Notes: generated from the letters alone by a model not told the origin. A DNA stretch of 64,000 bases from Ruminococcus flavefaciens ATCC 19208 (GCF_000518765.1 NZ_JAEF01000007.1:54295-118294), one strand, 5' to 3'; numbered from the stretch's first letter, positions 17,145 through 25,736 are shown. Numbers and translations are program-made.

Positions 17145-17170
17145 ATGCACAGACCGTTGAGCCTGTGCAT
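17145..17170 (-). terminator. Terminator at the end of the encapsulin-sulfur operon
   Basis: ATGCACAG / CTGTGCAT stem, on the minus strand followed by TTTATG. A second inverted repeat GCTATAG / CTATAGC (17112-17118 with 17126-17132) lies further downstream. Confidence 0.6.
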
Positions 17171-17175
17171 CGTTA

Positions 17176-18081
17176 TCATTTATTAATATAGTCAAGTGCG
17201 GACACAACAGCGTTTGCACCGTCTGCTGCTGCGGTTATGACCTGACGGACTACCTTTGTACGCACATCTCCTGCGGCAAACAGTCCATCTGCCGAAGTAA
17301 TGCAGTTCTCATCTGCAATGATATATCCTCTGTTGTCAAGGTCGGCTATGCCGCTGAGCAGAGAAGTATTCGGCAGCGATCCCACTGCAACAAACACTCC
17401 GTCCGTATTCATATTTTTTTCTGTGCCTTTCTGAGTATACTTAATGCCCGTAACTGACTCTGCTCCGATAATTTCAAGCGGAACTGATTCAGGAACAAAC
17501 TGGATATTTTCTGTTTCCTCTGCCTTTTTTACAAGTGAAGCATTGGCTCTTAACTCGTTGCGGCGGTGTATGATATACACCTTTTCTGCCGTTTTTGAAA
17601 GATACAGAGCGTCACCCAGTGCGGTATCTCCGCCGCCGATGACAGCTACTGTTTTACCCTCGAAAAATGCTCCGTCGCATATGGCACAGTAGGAAACGCC
17701 TCTGCCTGAGAATTCTTCCTCGCCCGAAATACCAAGTTTTTTAGGTGAAGCACCAAGAGCATATATAACGGTCTTTGACTCAACATTATTGCCGTCAGAC
17801 AGCAGTATTTTCCAGCCGCTGTCTGTACGGGACAGCTCCGTTACCTCGCCTTCGATAAATTCAGTACCTAAAGCTTCAGCGTGTTCGCGGAATTTCTCAC
17901 CGAGAGAAAAGCCGCCGATGCCGAAGTAGCCGAGGTAGTTGTCCACCTGTTCGGTATAGACTATCTGCCCCGTGCCCATGTAATCCTTTTCGATAACGGC
18001 AAAGCTGAGTCCTGCGCGGCTGGCATATACAGCAGCAGACAGTCCCGCAGGACCGCTGCCGAGAATCATAACATCATACAT
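17176..18081 (-). CDS. trxB: Thioredoxin reductase-like flavoprotein
   Basis: The 301-residue protein has an N-terminal FAD fold (GSGPAGLSAAVYA), redox pair CAIC in YCAICDGAFF (about 132-135), NADPH fold VIGGGDTALGDALYL, and a C-terminal FAD motif GLFAAGDV. Length and motifs are those of TrxB. It is the last gene of the operon that also encodes a thioredoxin with CIPC, so it probably reduces that protein to supply electrons for persulfide or thiocarboxylate release. A separate household TrxB may exist elsewhere. It starts four bases after the JAMM gene stop. Confidence 0.92.
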   Translation of the reverse strand: MYDVMILGSGPAGLSAAVYASRAGLSFAVIEKDYMGTGQIVYTEQVDNYLGYFGIGGFSLGEKFREHAEALGTEFIEGEVTELSRTDSGWKILLSDGNNVESKTVIYALGASPKKLGISGEEEFSGRGVSYCAICDGAFFEGKTVAVIGGGDTALGDALYLSKTAEKVYIIHRRNELRANASLVKKAEETENIQFVPESVPLEIIGAESVTGIKYTQKGTEKNMNTDGVFVAVGSLPNTSLLSGIADLDNRGYIIADENCITSADGLFAAGDVRTKVVRQVITAAADGANAVVSALDYINK

Positions 18082-18085
18082 AGCC

Positions 18086-18499
18086 TTAGTCCTGTACTAT
18101 GACAAGCTCTTCCTTTTCAGCCTTGTCACCCTCGATATGGAATGAATTGAGAACAGGCTCATCGTCCATAAGTGAGAGTATCATATAGCTTGCGCTGCTG
18201 TCGTAGGCAAGTCTCTTGTCCTCATCGGAAGGACGTGAAGGCGAAACAGGGTGGGAATGCCAGTTGCCCAGCGGAGTAAGACCGTTGGCTCTCATATCCT
18301 TTACCGCAAAGAGCTGCTCCTTTGGATCAAGTGTGAAATGCTCCTCGGCATGATCGACATTTGTAAGGATATAGACCTTTTTCACTATCTTGTCATTGCC
18401 GTTCAGTTCTCCTGCGATCAGTCCGCAGGCTTCTATGGGAGCTTCACTTTGTGCGTGTGCAACTATTTTATCATAATCGCTTTTGCTGAGTTTTATCAT
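18086..18499 (-). CDS. JAMM/MPN+ metalloprotease (M67 family), HcyD/Mec-like
   Basis: The 137-residue protein has a complete JAMM zinc motif: upstream Glu in ACGLIAGE, then HSHPVSPSRPSDED (H-S-H-P...S-x-x-D). Stand-alone bacterial JAMM proteases trim residues after the GG of ubiquitin-like sulfur carriers (QbsD, Mec+, HcyD) or release amino acids from the carrier. The neighbouring carrier ends in GGGQ, a fitting substrate. The start overlaps the stop of the ThiF gene by four bases (ATGA), indicating coupled translation. Confidence 0.9.
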   Translation of the reverse strand: MIKLSKSDYDKIVAHAQSEAPIEACGLIAGELNGNDKIVKKVYILTNVDHAEEHFTLDPKEQLFAVKDMRANGLTPLGNWHSHPVSPSRPSDEDKRLAYDSSASYMILSLMDDEPVLNSFHIEGDKAEKEELVIVQD

Positions 18500-19308
18500 A
18501 GACCAACACCGTCACATTCTGCCTGTTCATAGTCGATAAGCTCAGTTATTGTAGGATTATCTCCGCATACTGCACAGTTATGAGTATCGCTGGGAAGCTT
18601 TACCTTTCTGAACTGCATTTTAAGTGCATCATATGTGAGGAGATAGCCTGTGAGGAGTTCTCCCACACCGAGGATATACTTTATTGCTTCCATAGCCTGC
18701 AAGCTTCCGATAACACCGCCCATTGCGCCGATAACTCCTGCCTGCTTGCAGGTGGGTACAGCGTCCTTCGGGGGCGGTTCCTTGAATACGCAGCGGTAGC
18801 AGGGTCCCTGTCCCGGAACGTAGGTCATGAGCTGACCCTGAAAGCGGATTATACCTGCATGTGAAAAGGGCTTCTTAGCCATAACACAGGCATCGTTTAT
18901 CAGGAATTTGGCAGGGAAATTGTCAGTGCCGTCGATGATGAAGTCGTAGTCCTTGATGATATCAAGGATATTCTCGCTGGTAATGAACTCATGGTAGGTT
19001 ATGACCTTTACATCGGGGTTCATTGCCTCCATAGTTTCCTTTGCGGACTGTACCTTCGGCTTGCCTACGTCCTTTGTCTGGTGGATTATCTGTCTCTGGA
19101 GGTTGGAAAGGTCTACCTCGTCTGCGTCTGCGATGCCAATAGTACCGATACCTGCTGCTGCAAGATACATTGCAACAGGTGCACCGAGACCGCCTGCACC
19201 GATAACGAGCACCTTTGCGTTAAGGAGCTTCTTCTGCCCCTTTGCTCCTACCTCTTTGAGTATGATATGGCGCGAATAACGTTCTATCTGTTCGTTTGTG
19301 AATGCCAT
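18496..19308 (-). CDS. ThiF/MoeB/HesA family adenylyltransferase (E1-like), HcyF-like
   Basis: The 270-residue enzyme has a nucleotide-binding loop GAGGLGAPVAMYLAAAGIG (about residues 36-54), ADADEVDLSNLQRQ, and two zinc Cys pairs (CYRC and CAVC). It adenylates the C-terminal glycine of a sulfur carrier before sulfur transfer. It is fused by overlap to the carrier gene (TAATG at 19306-19310) and to the JAMM gene. It is similar to, but shorter than, the MoaD-ThiF-rhodanese fusion upstream, which suggests two E1 enzymes with different sulfur sources. Confidence 0.93.
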   Translation of the reverse strand: MAFTNEQIERYSRHIILKEVGAKGQKKLLNAKVLVIGAGGLGAPVAMYLAAAGIGTIGIADADEVDLSNLQRQIIHQTKDVGKPKVQSAKETMEAMNPDVKVITYHEFITSENILDIIKDYDFIIDGTDNFPAKFLINDACVMAKKPFSHAGIIRFQGQLMTYVPGQGPCYRCVFKEPPPKDAVPTCKQAGVIGAMGGVIGSLQAMEAIKYILGVGELLTGYLLTYDALKMQFRKVKLPSDTHNCAVCGDNPTITELIDYEQAECDGVGL

Positions 19309-19514
19309 TACTGACCGCCTCCCATAAAGTATAAGAATTCTACTGTGTCACCGTCTTTCAGTACAGTTTCTTCAAACTGACCGTGGTCAACGAAATCATC
19401 GTTGACAGTGACAGTTACGTATTCGGGTGTCTCCACCTTTTCGTCAATTACCAGCTGTGCAACGGTAAGTCCGTCGGCAACTTCTTTTTTTATTCCTGCA
19501 ACTGTGATCTTCAT
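19308..19514 (-). CDS. ThiS/MoaD-like sulfur carrier with C-terminal GGGQ
   Basis: The 68-residue ubiquitin-fold carrier starts MKITVAGIKKEVADG and ends VEFLYFMGGGQ. ThiS and MoaD normally end in GG; here one extra Gln follows and must be cut off before adenylation, which explains the JAMM protease. This is the arrangement of HcyS/HcyD in Wolinella succinogenes and QbsE/QbsD in Pseudomonas. Neighbours are ThiF (overlap) and thioredoxin (adjacent, no gap). The cargo of sulfur is probably delivered to MetY. Confidence 0.9.
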   Translation of the reverse strand: MKITVAGIKKEVADGLTVAQLVIDEKVETPEYVTVTVNDDFVDHGQFEETVLKDGDTVEFLYFMGGGQ

Positions 19515-19832
19515 TTATATCTGCTCCTTTATAAGAGTTATTATCTCGTCTTTTTTTACCGCACCTCTTATGCGTGACACTTCCTCACCTTTATTAAATA
19601 GGATAAGCGTCGGAGCGGCTTGAATACTGTATTTTTCCACAAGTTCCTTCTCGAAGTTTGTATTTATTTTCACTATTTTTATCTTGTCTGCATACTCTTC
19701 TTCAAGCTGACTCAGTATGGGAGACATACGCTTGCATGGTATGCAGCTGTCAGAATAGAAATCAGCAAGTACGGGGAGCTCTGCTCCGAGCACCTCGCTG
19801 TCGAATTCGTCTTTGCTTATCCTTGCAGGCAT
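19515..19832 (-). CDS. Thioredoxin with CIPC active site
   Basis: The 105-residue thioredoxin fold has active site DSCIPCKRMSP (CIPC rather than CGPC) and the cis-proline segment AAPTLILF. The start at 19830-19832 follows AAGGTCGGTGACTGAT and is one base from the stop of the TusA-like gene. Ile in the redox motif shifts potential compared with CGPC. In this operon it probably works with the TrxB-like protein to reduce persulfides or the carrier thiocarboxylate complex. Confidence 0.88.
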   Translation of the reverse strand: MPARISKDEFDSEVLGAELPVLADFYSDSCIPCKRMSPILSQLEEEYADKIKIVKINTNFEKELVEKYSIQAAPTLILFNKGEEVSRIRGAVKKDEIITLIKEQI

Positions 19833-19833
19833 A

Positions 19834-20079
19834 TCAGTCACCGACCTTCTGCACGATAAGCTCAAATGTGCCGTCGCCGTTGTCTTTAAGGCTGAGCACC
19901 TTATGTCCCTCTTCCTTGATGCTCTTGGGGACGTTCTGTACGGGTTCGCCGTCGTTGAGTTTTATGGAGAGTATATCTCCGTCGTCAAGCTCTTCAAGAG
20001 CTATCTTTGCCTTAACAAATGTTATAGGGCAGTTTACATCAGTGATGTCGATCGAATCTGTAATATTGAACTCTGCCAT
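19834..20079 (-). CDS. TusA-like sulfurtransferase (SirA family)
   Basis: The 81-residue protein has the family core ITDVNCPITFVKAKIALEEL; Cys17 is the persulfide-carrying residue. The usual CPxP motif reads CPIT. TusA relays sulfur from a cysteine desulfurase to other carriers. It sits between metY and the thioredoxin gene, with GGAGGATACAC upstream. In this island it would receive persulfide from the encapsulated desulfurase. Confidence 0.88.
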   Translation of the reverse strand: MAEFNITDSIDITDVNCPITFVKAKIALEELDDGDILSIKLNDGEPVQNVPKSIKEEGHKVLSLKDNGDGTFELIVQKVGD

Positions 20080-20091
20080 GTGTATCCTCCT

Positions 20092-21318
20092 TTACAGGCT
20101 CTCTATTGCCTGTCTGAAATCTTCGATAAGATCGTCTATATCTTCTATTCCGACGCTTATGCGTATAGTATCGTCATATACTCCCGCACTTATACGCTGC
20201 TGTTCGGTATTATGAGTATATATTGTGCTTGCAGGGTGAATGACAAGGGTACGGACATCACCGATATTGGTGGCTACAGAAGCAAATTCAATACTGTCCA
20301 TGAGCTTGAACGCCTTTTCCTTGCTGCCTGCTCTTATTGTTACTATTGCACCGCCCTTACCCGAAAGCTCTCTCTGCACAAGTTCATAATAAGGAGAGGA
20401 CGGGAGTGCGGGATAGTTCACTTCTATATTGTCAATGGTCTCAAAAAACTCCGCAAGCTTAAGTGCGTTGTCGCAGCAGCGTTCCATGCGCAGACCGAGA
20501 GTTTCAATCCCGACTATATTCATATATGCATTGAATGGCGACAGACAGCCGCCTGTATTGCGCCATAAACCATTCCTCAGCTTTGACATGAAAGCAAAGG
20601 GACCGAATTTAAGATAGGGTACCATATTAGGGTATTTATCCTTGTCCCATTTGAACTTTCCGCCGTCAACGATTATGCCGCTTATGGAGTTTCCTCCGCC
20701 GTTGATATATTTCGACGAGGAATGAACTATTATATCAACACCGTGCTTCAGCGGATTGATTATGTATGGAGTTGCGGTCGTGCTGTCAACTATGAGAGGT
20801 ATGCCTTTCTCTTTACAAGCCTTTGATACGCTGTCCAGATCGACTACATCAAGTTTGGGGTTGCCGATAAGTTCTGTAAATACAGCTTTTGTATTCTCAT
20901 TTGCCGCAGCAGTAACACTGTCGTAGGTTATTGCTTCAAGGAAATGCGCTGTTATGCCGAAAGCTTTAAGGTCGTTGAAAAGGTCGATAGTTCCGCCGAA
21001 AAGTCCCGTGCTGACTATGACCTCGTCTCCTGATCGAAGTATATTGAGGAGCACCGCGGCTATTGCTGCCATTCCCGATGAACAGGCAACTGCTCCGATA
21101 CCGCCTTCAAGCGCGGCTATACGGTTCTCAAAGGCACTTACGGTCGGATTTCCTACTCTTGTATAGGAAAAACCTGCTGCTTTATTGTTAAATACTTTTT
21201 CGAGCTGCTCTGCCGATTCACAGGCAAAAGCGCTTACCTGATAAAGCGGCGGCAGTGTCGCGCCCTTATCTTCGCCGTTGAACTTTGAGCTGTGCAGCAA
21301 AGATGTATTGAATTTCAT
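20092..21318 (-). CDS. metY: O-acetylhomoserine sulfhydrylase (MetY)
   Basis: The 408-residue Cys/Met-metabolism PLP enzyme has VACSSGMAAIAAVLL, the PLP lysine in HSSSKYINGGG, and a C-terminal RISVGIEDIDDLIEDF. It makes homocysteine from O-acetylhomoserine and a sulfur donor. In the HcyS pathway the donor is a protein thiocarboxylate rather than free sulfide, and the operon has every partner for that. The start ATG 21316-21318 has a weak GGTG site; an earlier in-frame start lies in a hairpin. The gene is 75 bases after the desulfurase stop. Confidence 0.93.
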   Translation of the reverse strand: MKFNTSLLHSSKFNGEDKGATLPPLYQVSAFACESAEQLEKVFNNKAAGFSYTRVGNPTVSAFENRIAALEGGIGAVACSSGMAAIAAVLLNILRSGDEVIVSTGLFGGTIDLFNDLKAFGITAHFLEAITYDSVTAAANENTKAVFTELIGNPKLDVVDLDSVSKACKEKGIPLIVDSTTATPYIINPLKHGVDIIVHSSSKYINGGGNSISGIIVDGGKFKWDKDKYPNMVPYLKFGPFAFMSKLRNGLWRNTGGCLSPFNAYMNIVGIETLGLRMERCCDNALKLAEFFETIDNIEVNYPALPSSPYYELVQRELSGKGGAIVTIRAGSKEKAFKLMDSIEFASVATNIGDVRTLVIHPASTIYTHNTEQQRISAGVYDDTIRISVGIEDIDDLIEDFRQAIESL

Positions 21319-21347
21319 TGTATCACCACTATTCGTGAAAAAATAGC

Positions 21348-21379
21348 TTACAGGACGATACAAAAATACCGTCCTGTAA
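21348..21379 (-). promoter_or_regulatory. Hairpin between cargo desulfurase and metY (possible internal attenuator)
   Basis: A perfect 10-bp stem TTACAGGACG / CGTCCTGTAA has a 12-base loop; on the minus strand it is followed by GCTATTTTTT. It lies between the desulfurase stop and the metY start and could reduce transcription beyond the shell-cargo pair, or stabilise that part of the message. Confidence 0.6.
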
Positions 21380-21392
21380 ATATATATCAGGT

Positions 21393-23114
21393 TTACGCAA
21401 GTGTTCTTATGCCCTGTACAAGTCTGTCAATATCATTGAATGAATTGTAGAGTGCAAGTGTTGGGCGTACAGTGCCTTCGAGTCCGAAATGGCGGAGTAT
21501 AGGCTGTGCACAGTGATGACCTGTGCGGACTGCTATGCCCAGTTCGTTGAGACGCTGACCGACTGCTTCGTTGTCCACGCCGTCAAGAACGAATGAAAGT
21601 ACGCTTGCCTTGTTTGTTGCTGTGCCGATGAGATGCAGACCGTTTATCTTCTGCATTTCCTTCATAGCATATACCAGAAGCTCATGCTCGTGGCGGTTGA
21701 CCTCTGTCATACCGATAGAGTTGAGATATTCAAGAGCTGCACCGAGACCGACTGCGTCTGCAATGCTTCCTGTACCTGCCTCAAACTTGTTCGGAGCGGG
21801 ATTGTAGATAGTACGCTCGAAAGTAACGTCCTTTATCATATTTCCGCCGCCGTGATAAGGTCTTGCAGCTTCGAGAACATCTGATTTGCCGTATACTGCG
21901 CCGATGCCTGTAGGTCCGAATATCTTGTGTCCCGAGAACACGAAGAAATCAGTATCAAGAGCTGTTACATTAACAGGAATATGAGCTACGGACTGAGCTC
22001 CGTCTATGAGTATGCGCACTCCGTGAGCGTGTGCTATAGCCACAAGCTCCTCGATAGGAGTTACAGTGCCGAGAGCATTTGAAACGTGAGTTGCGGATAC
22101 GAATTTAGTCCTTCTTGTGAACAGCTTTTCGTACTCTGATATGATAAGCTGACCGCTCTTGTCAACAGGAACTACCTTGATGACTGCTCCTGTTTCCTCG
22201 CAGATGAGCTGCCACGGAACTATATTAGCATGATGCTCAAGCATAGTGAGGATTATTTCGTCACCGGGCTGCAAAAGAGGCTTAACATAAGCATTTGCTA
22301 CAAGATTTATAGCCTCTGTCGTACCTCTTACGAAAACGATGTTGTCCTTTGAGGGAGCACCGAGGAAGTCAGCTGTTATCTGCCTTGCATTTTCGTATGC
22401 GTCGGTAGAACGTGCAGCAAGCTCGTGAGCACCTCTGTGAACGTTTGAGTTCTCGTGTGTATAGTAGTAGCTGATCCTGTCGATGACCTGCTGCGGACGC
22501 TGTGTTGTTGCGCCGTTGTCAAGCCATACAAGGTCGTGACCGTTTATCTTTTCGCTGAGTATTGGGAAATCGTTTCTTATCTGAGCGAGAGTCTTTGTAC
22601 CAACGATTATCCGGCTGTCGGACTTTACTGTGGGAACAGCGGGTGCAGCAGCTGACTGCTGAGTATTCTTTGGAACGTAGCTGTCAGCCTGTCCCTGTGA
22701 AAGCACAACAGGTGCATATCCGCCTGATGTGGGCTGTTCCTGAGGAGCTGTATATGTATCGAAAGTGCTGTACTGCTGTGCAGCTCCGACTACAGGTGAA
22801 GCGCCGTAGCTGTCTGCTGCCTGCTCGTACTTCGATACACTACCGTAGCCGCCGTTATACTCATTGGCTATCTGCTCGAACTCGGAAACGCTGCCGTAGC
22901 CGCTGAAAGCCTGCTCTGCTGATGAAGCGTAGTTCGTACCGCCGCCGTATGATGCTGCTTTGTTGAAAGCATCGTTTATAACGGAAGTATCGCCGCTTGT
23001 TGCAAGTGCCTCTATGCCTCCTGCACAGCGCTCTGCATCAAAGTCCGGAAACAGTGAATTTGCAAGGCTTTCAAGCTCTGACTCAGATGGTATTCCGTAA
23101 TTAGTCGTAGTCAT
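21393..23114 (-). CDS. Cysteine desulfurase with disordered N-terminal encapsulin-targeting region
   Basis: The 573-residue protein has a SufS-like type II desulfurase domain from about residue 178. The PLP lysine lies in FSGHKIFGPTG (about 396) and the catalytic Cys in VRTGHHCAQP (about 534). Residues 1-177 are extra: Ser/Tyr/Gly/Gln-rich, with the imperfect repeats GYGSVSEFEQIANEY and GYGSVSKYEQAADSY, plus a Leu-rich motif SELESLANSLFPDF near the start. Family 2A encapsulin cargo desulfurases carry just such an N-terminal loading region. It supplies persulfide sulfur from cysteine. The ATG overlaps the shell stop by 14 bases (coupled translation); ribosome site AGGTAGGTG. Confidence 0.95.
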   Translation of the reverse strand: MTTTNYGIPSESELESLANSLFPDFDAERCAGGIEALATSGDTSVINDAFNKAASYGGGTNYASSAEQAFSGYGSVSEFEQIANEYNGGYGSVSKYEQAADSYGASPVVGAAQQYSTFDTYTAPQEQPTSGGYAPVVLSQGQADSYVPKNTQQSAAAPAVPTVKSDSRIIVGTKTLAQIRNDFPILSEKINGHDLVWLDNGATTQRPQQVIDRISYYYTHENSNVHRGAHELAARSTDAYENARQITADFLGAPSKDNIVFVRGTTEAINLVANAYVKPLLQPGDEIILTMLEHHANIVPWQLICEETGAVIKVVPVDKSGQLIISEYEKLFTRRTKFVSATHVSNALGTVTPIEELVAIAHAHGVRILIDGAQSVAHIPVNVTALDTDFFVFSGHKIFGPTGIGAVYGKSDVLEAARPYHGGGNMIKDVTFERTIYNPAPNKFEAGTGSIADAVGLGAALEYLNSIGMTEVNRHEHELLVYAMKEMQKINGLHLIGTATNKASVLSFVLDGVDNEAVGQRLNELGIAVRTGHHCAQPILRHFGLEGTVRPTLALYNSFNDIDRLVQGIRTLA

Positions 23115-24054
23115 AGTATTCACCTACCTCGACATCCTCGAGAACAGCGATAGCGTCGTCTGAGAGAATAGCTGCCGAGCAGTAGAGTGAAAGCAGATAA
23201 GAAGCAACGCCCTTATCGTCGATTCCTCTGAAACGAACTGAAAGTCCTCTTGACTGTTCATTCTTGAGATTGCGCTGGAAAAGACCGATTACGCCTCTCT
23301 TAGCCTCACCTGTACGAACGAGAAGGATATTTGTCTTGCCGCTCTTGCTCTTTGGATTCTTGAGACCGTCAACGAGGAGCTTGTCTGTAGGAATGATCGG
23401 GATACCTCTCCATACGATGAATGTGCCGCCTGCGATGTTTGTTGTAACGGGCGGTACGCCTCTCTTTGTACATTCTCTCTCGAATGCTGCGATAGCTCTT
23501 GGGTGAGCAAGAAAGAATGAAGGCTCTTTCCATACCTTTGTGATGAGCTCGTCGAGGTCATCAGGTGTAGGTGCGCCGTTTCTTGTCTGGATACGCTGTG
23601 AGTCAGGAACGTTCTTGAGGAGACCGTAGTCATCGTTGTTGATGAGCTGACTCTCCTGACGCTCACGAAGGCTCTCGATAGCAAGGTCGAGCTGTTCCTT
23701 TACCTGATCGTATGGTGAACCGTATACATCAGCAACTGCTGTGTTTACGTTGATGATAGTTGAGATCGAAGCGAGCTGGAGCTCTCTTGGGTTTTCCTCA
23801 TACTCAACATAGCCCTGAGGGATTATGTCAGACTTCTTCTCAACGCTGCAAAGAACGTCAAGCGGTGTTTCTCCCTCTTTTACCTTATTTATTCTGTAAA
23901 TACCTGAGTCAAGTCCCTTGAATTCAAGTACCTTTGTGATCCACTTTGGAGTAAGCGCACCGTACTGAGGTCTTGTTTTGTTTACGTCGGCAAGGTTATA
24001 TGCAGCCTTTTTGCCAAGTGCAACTATGGTGTCATTTTTTGTTTCTTTAGACAT
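23101..24054 (-). CDS. Family 2A encapsulin shell protein (SrpI type)
   Basis: The 317-residue HK97-fold shell protein assembles into a nanocompartment. Diagnostic stretches are VEYEENPRELQLASIST, IKERQES-like LRERQESQLINN, GAPTPDDLDELITKVWKEP, FFLAHPRAIAAFERECT and GIPIIPTDKL, closely matching the cyanobacterial SrpI shell. The C-terminal LEDVEVGEYYDYD is also typical. The start at 24052-24054 has GGAGG upstream. The next gene is the cysteine desulfurase cargo, overlapping by 14 bases. No cyclic-nucleotide-binding insertion (family 2B) is present. Confidence 0.96.
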   Translation of the reverse strand: MSKETKNDTIVALGKKAAYNLADVNKTRPQYGALTPKWITKVLEFKGLDSGIYRINKVKEGETPLDVLCSVEKKSDIIPQGYVEYEENPRELQLASISTIINVNTAVADVYGSPYDQVKEQLDLAIESLRERQESQLINNDDYGLLKNVPDSQRIQTRNGAPTPDDLDELITKVWKEPSFFLAHPRAIAAFERECTKRGVPPVTTNIAGGTFIVWRGIPIIPTDKLLVDGLKNPKSKSGKTNILLVRTGEAKRGVIGLFQRNLKNEQSRGLSVRFRGIDDKGVASYLLSLYCSAAILSDDAIAVLEDVEVGEYYDYD

Positions 24055-24175
24055 AATGTCTACCTCCAATTATAATATATATTTTACAGACAGATTTAGT
24101 AGGCTTTAGTATGGCGTAATACATGGATATTGCTCCCATGTATATATATTTTTCAAAGCTTTTTCTGCCTAATAA

Positions 24176-25633
24176 TCAATAGATTGGGAAATCCTTGTCA
24201 ACTTCCCTTGCCCATGCATTCGTACCGCCTTTGAGGTTATAAAGCGGACCTGTGTATCCTGCCTCGCGGAGAGTGTTCACGGCAAGTATGCTTCTCTTGC
24301 CCTCCTTGCAGACAAATACAGTATCAACGGAAGTGTCGAATTCGTTCTGTCTTCTTTCAAGCTGTCCTATGGGGATCGCCTTAGCTTCCGGGAATTTTGC
24401 GATAGCTCTTTCGTGAGGCTCGCGGACATCAATTATGGTTATCTTCTCGCCCTCGTCAATGCGGCGTTTGAGCTCCTTGGGCTCGATGCCCTCCACCTCT
24501 GCTTCTTCCTCTTTCTGCTGAGTAAGCCCGCAGAAGTCCTCGTAATCGAAATCCTCTATCTCGGTAATAGTTTTCTTCTTGCCGCAGATAGGGCAGTTGT
24601 CGTTCTTATGTATTTTCAGCTCACGCCATTTGAGGTTCCAAGCGTCAAAGGTGACAACTCTGCAGATGAGGTTCTTGCCTCCGCCTACGATAAGCTTTAT
24701 GACCTCGTTAGCCTGCAAAGTGCCTATAACACCCGGGAGAACTCCTACAACGCCGCCCATTGCACACGACGGAACAAGTCCTGCCGGAGGAGGTGCGGGA
24801 TACATACATCTGTAGCATGGACCTTCCTTTGCATAGTAGACCGAGACCTGTCCCTCGAACTGGTACATAGCTCCGAAAACATCGGGCTTGCCTAAAAGTA
24901 CACAGGTGTCGTTCACAAGATATCGGGTGGGATAATTGTCGGAAGCATCCGCAACAACATCGTACTCGGAAATTATGTCCTCAGCATTTTCGGCTGTAAG
25001 GCGCGTATTGTATGTCTCGACCTTTACCAGCGGATTTATCTGTTTGATACTGTCCTTTGCGGAAGCTACCTTGGGTCTGCCGATATCTCTTGTGCCGTGT
25101 ATGACCTGACGCTGGAGATTTGATTCCTCAACCTCGTCATTGTCGATGATACCAATAGTGCCAACACCTGCTGCCGCAAGATACTGTGCAAGCGGAGTAC
25201 CGAGACCGCCTGCTCCTACGATGAGTACCTTTGCGGCTTTAAGCCTTTTCTGCCCCTTTACGCCTATCTCCTGCAAGAGAAGGTGCCTGCTGTAGCGTGT
25301 TATCTCGTCATTGGTTAGCTTTTCTCCCTTTCTGTCGCCTATAACGCTCTCAATGCCCGAACCTCCTGCGATAGCGGGGATAAGTATCACCTCGTCACCG
25401 TCCTTGACCTCTGTGTCGAAGTCTTTGAGGTCTCTGATATTTTCATCGTTTACAAATACATTTATGAAGGATCTGAGCTGTCCCTCCTCGTCAAACAGTG
25501 CTTTTTTAGTTTCAGGGTATTCCTCAGAAAGAAGAGTGAGTACCTCGCCTACTGTTTTGCCTTCAAGCTCTATTTCTGATCTGTGCTCGGTAAAGAGCCT
25601 CAGAGTTGTGGGAATAACAACTGTAACTGCCAT
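24176..25633 (-). CDS. MoaD-ThiF-rhodanese three-domain fusion
   Basis: The 485-residue protein has a MoaD/ThiS ubiquitin fold at residues 1-95, ending IPAIAGG, exactly a carrier C-terminus but followed by a linker SGIESVIGDRKG. Next is a ThiF/MoeB E1 domain (about 105-350; GAGGLGTPLAQYLAAAGVG, zinc pairs CYRC and CPIC). Last is a rhodanese domain (about 385-485) with active Cys in VFVCKEGKRS. One chain thus contains carrier, activating enzyme and sulfur donor. Release of the carrier would need a cut after GG, for which the operon's JAMM protease is a candidate. It lies just upstream of the shell gene on the same strand (121 bases). Confidence 0.93.
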   Translation of the reverse strand: MAVTVVIPTTLRLFTEHRSEIELEGKTVGEVLTLLSEEYPETKKALFDEEGQLRSFINVFVNDENIRDLKDFDTEVKDGDEVILIPAIAGGSGIESVIGDRKGEKLTNDEITRYSRHLLLQEIGVKGQKRLKAAKVLIVGAGGLGTPLAQYLAAAGVGTIGIIDNDEVEESNLQRQVIHGTRDIGRPKVASAKDSIKQINPLVKVETYNTRLTAENAEDIISEYDVVADASDNYPTRYLVNDTCVLLGKPDVFGAMYQFEGQVSVYYAKEGPCYRCMYPAPPPAGLVPSCAMGGVVGVLPGVIGTLQANEVIKLIVGGGKNLICRVVTFDAWNLKWRELKIHKNDNCPICGKKKTITEIEDFDYEDFCGLTQQKEEEAEVEGIEPKELKRRIDEGEKITIIDVREPHERAIAKFPEAKAIPIGQLERRQNEFDTSVDTVFVCKEGKRSILAVNTLREAGYTGPLYNLKGGTNAWAREVDKDFPIY

Positions 25634-25736
25634 TTTTTGTCCTCCTTTAAACGGCTTTATGTCATCGGTTATAGACTATAATTTATATATTTCATATATA
25701 ATTACTATGGTTTTAATGTACAACATCAATGTATGT

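Noticed and set aside
20092..21363. Longer start for MetY (15 extra codons)
   Set aside because: The extension runs into the hairpin at 21348-21379 and does not match family N-termini.
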